Source: Eumeta japonica
Lineage: Eukaryota > Arthropoda > Insecta > Lepidoptera > Psychidae
Direction: 5' to 3'
NCBI GenBank assembly: GCA_005406025.1
Contig: BGZK01001006.1
Span: forward strand, 164,546 to 228,545
DNA length: 64,000 nucleotides
Part shown: piece by piece, positions 63,666-64,000 of the stretch
Layout: each line of letters opens with the position of its first letter
Numbering within the stretch: position 1 is the first letter of the stretch
Program-made: the position numbers and the translations under genes
The notes under the pieces: model-generated
Databases searched by the model: none
Seen by the model: only the letters and a program-made list of their open reading frames with translations
Told to the model about the DNA's origin: nothing

Positions 63666-64000
63666 TGTAATACGGCGAATCACATTTTTTGTAAACGTAA
63701 ATTAATTTAATTCGTTCGCTTATAGAAGAAAAAACTTTTCATCTGTATTGAATGTTTTAAAACACTGAACAAATATGCCTAAGACTTGCGCTCTGTGGGT
63801 TCCAGGGCATAAGTCTTGGGTCAAGTCAAAGTTTTAGGTCATCGAGAAATACCCTAAAGTTTTTCATTTACTTGCGAGCGACAAAACATTCGGCCAAAAT
63901 AGCCGAACATTTTGATCGCGTTAATTTAGTACCTTCACGTTTTTACAACTCCAAAGAAGCGTAGATTTGATGGATATACTCAGATATTTGACATTAATCG
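63666..64000. other. unassigned sequence
   Basis: No recognised gene or repeat at the right edge. AAGACTTGCGCTC and GCATAAGTCTTGGGTCAAGTC form a loose inverted AAGTCTT. Confidence 0.35.

Overview
The window looks like repeat-rich, gene-poor nuclear DNA from a moth or butterfly. The composition is AT-rich and no open reading frame exceeds 148 codons. Almost every stretch I can recognise is a decayed mobile element of a kind I know from lepidopteran genomes. These include sequences ending in CTAGT behind a GCGGGCAAAAG-like stem, 'GGTTCCG...CTTGGCCAG' elements, short repeats with a CACCGCCGCCCATG core, tRNA-derived SINEs, and remnants of non-LTR, Copia, mariner, hAT and pogo-like elements. The lepidopteran assignment rests on recalled repeat families, not on a database search. 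I find no protein-coding gene, rRNA, intact tRNA, CRISPR array or bacterial-type operon that I can support. The window is most likely intergenic or inside a very long intron.

Layout. 1-9 kb: a non-LTR 3' fragment at the very start, two copies of a TTTTTGACGTGA-type repeat, several CTAGT-type elements, and two hairpins that abut exactly (8767-8864). 9-20 kb: mostly unassigned sequence, with a hAT MITE carrying an 8-bp duplication (13000-13172), a minus-strand GGTTCCG element, a GC-rich island (15640-15790), a degenerate non-LTR fragment (about 17.85-18.03 kb) and a MITE-like element with twin 18-bp palindromes (19.1-19.5 kb). 20-30 kb: two CTAGT ends tail to tail around a (CA)n microsatellite, a triplicated 105-bp unit, a second non-LTR fragment, a 275-bp MITE with a TTA duplication, and a dead mariner with a nested palindrome. 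30-45 kb: SINEs, two copies of a CR1/Jockey-like C-terminal fragment, and three plus-strand copies (two here, one at 63 kb) plus a deleted minus-strand copy of the GGTTCCG element. 45-52 kb: a 740-bp minisatellite built of 18-bp SINE-like units, the longest (TA)n tract, and a 190-bp direct duplication. 52-64 kb: a 1.55-kb foldback element made of opposed 118-bp tandem arrays inside an older repeat, a Copia LTR/primer-site remnant, a 592-bp pogo-like MITE, and further short repeats.

Nothing here works together as a pathway. The interest lies in how the repeats were built: nesting, inverted arrays, hairpins inside SINEs, and a minisatellite apparently expanded from a pol III promoter box. The strongest candidate for a poorly described element is the foldback array at 52672-54224. 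If transcribed, it would form a long double-stranded RNA.
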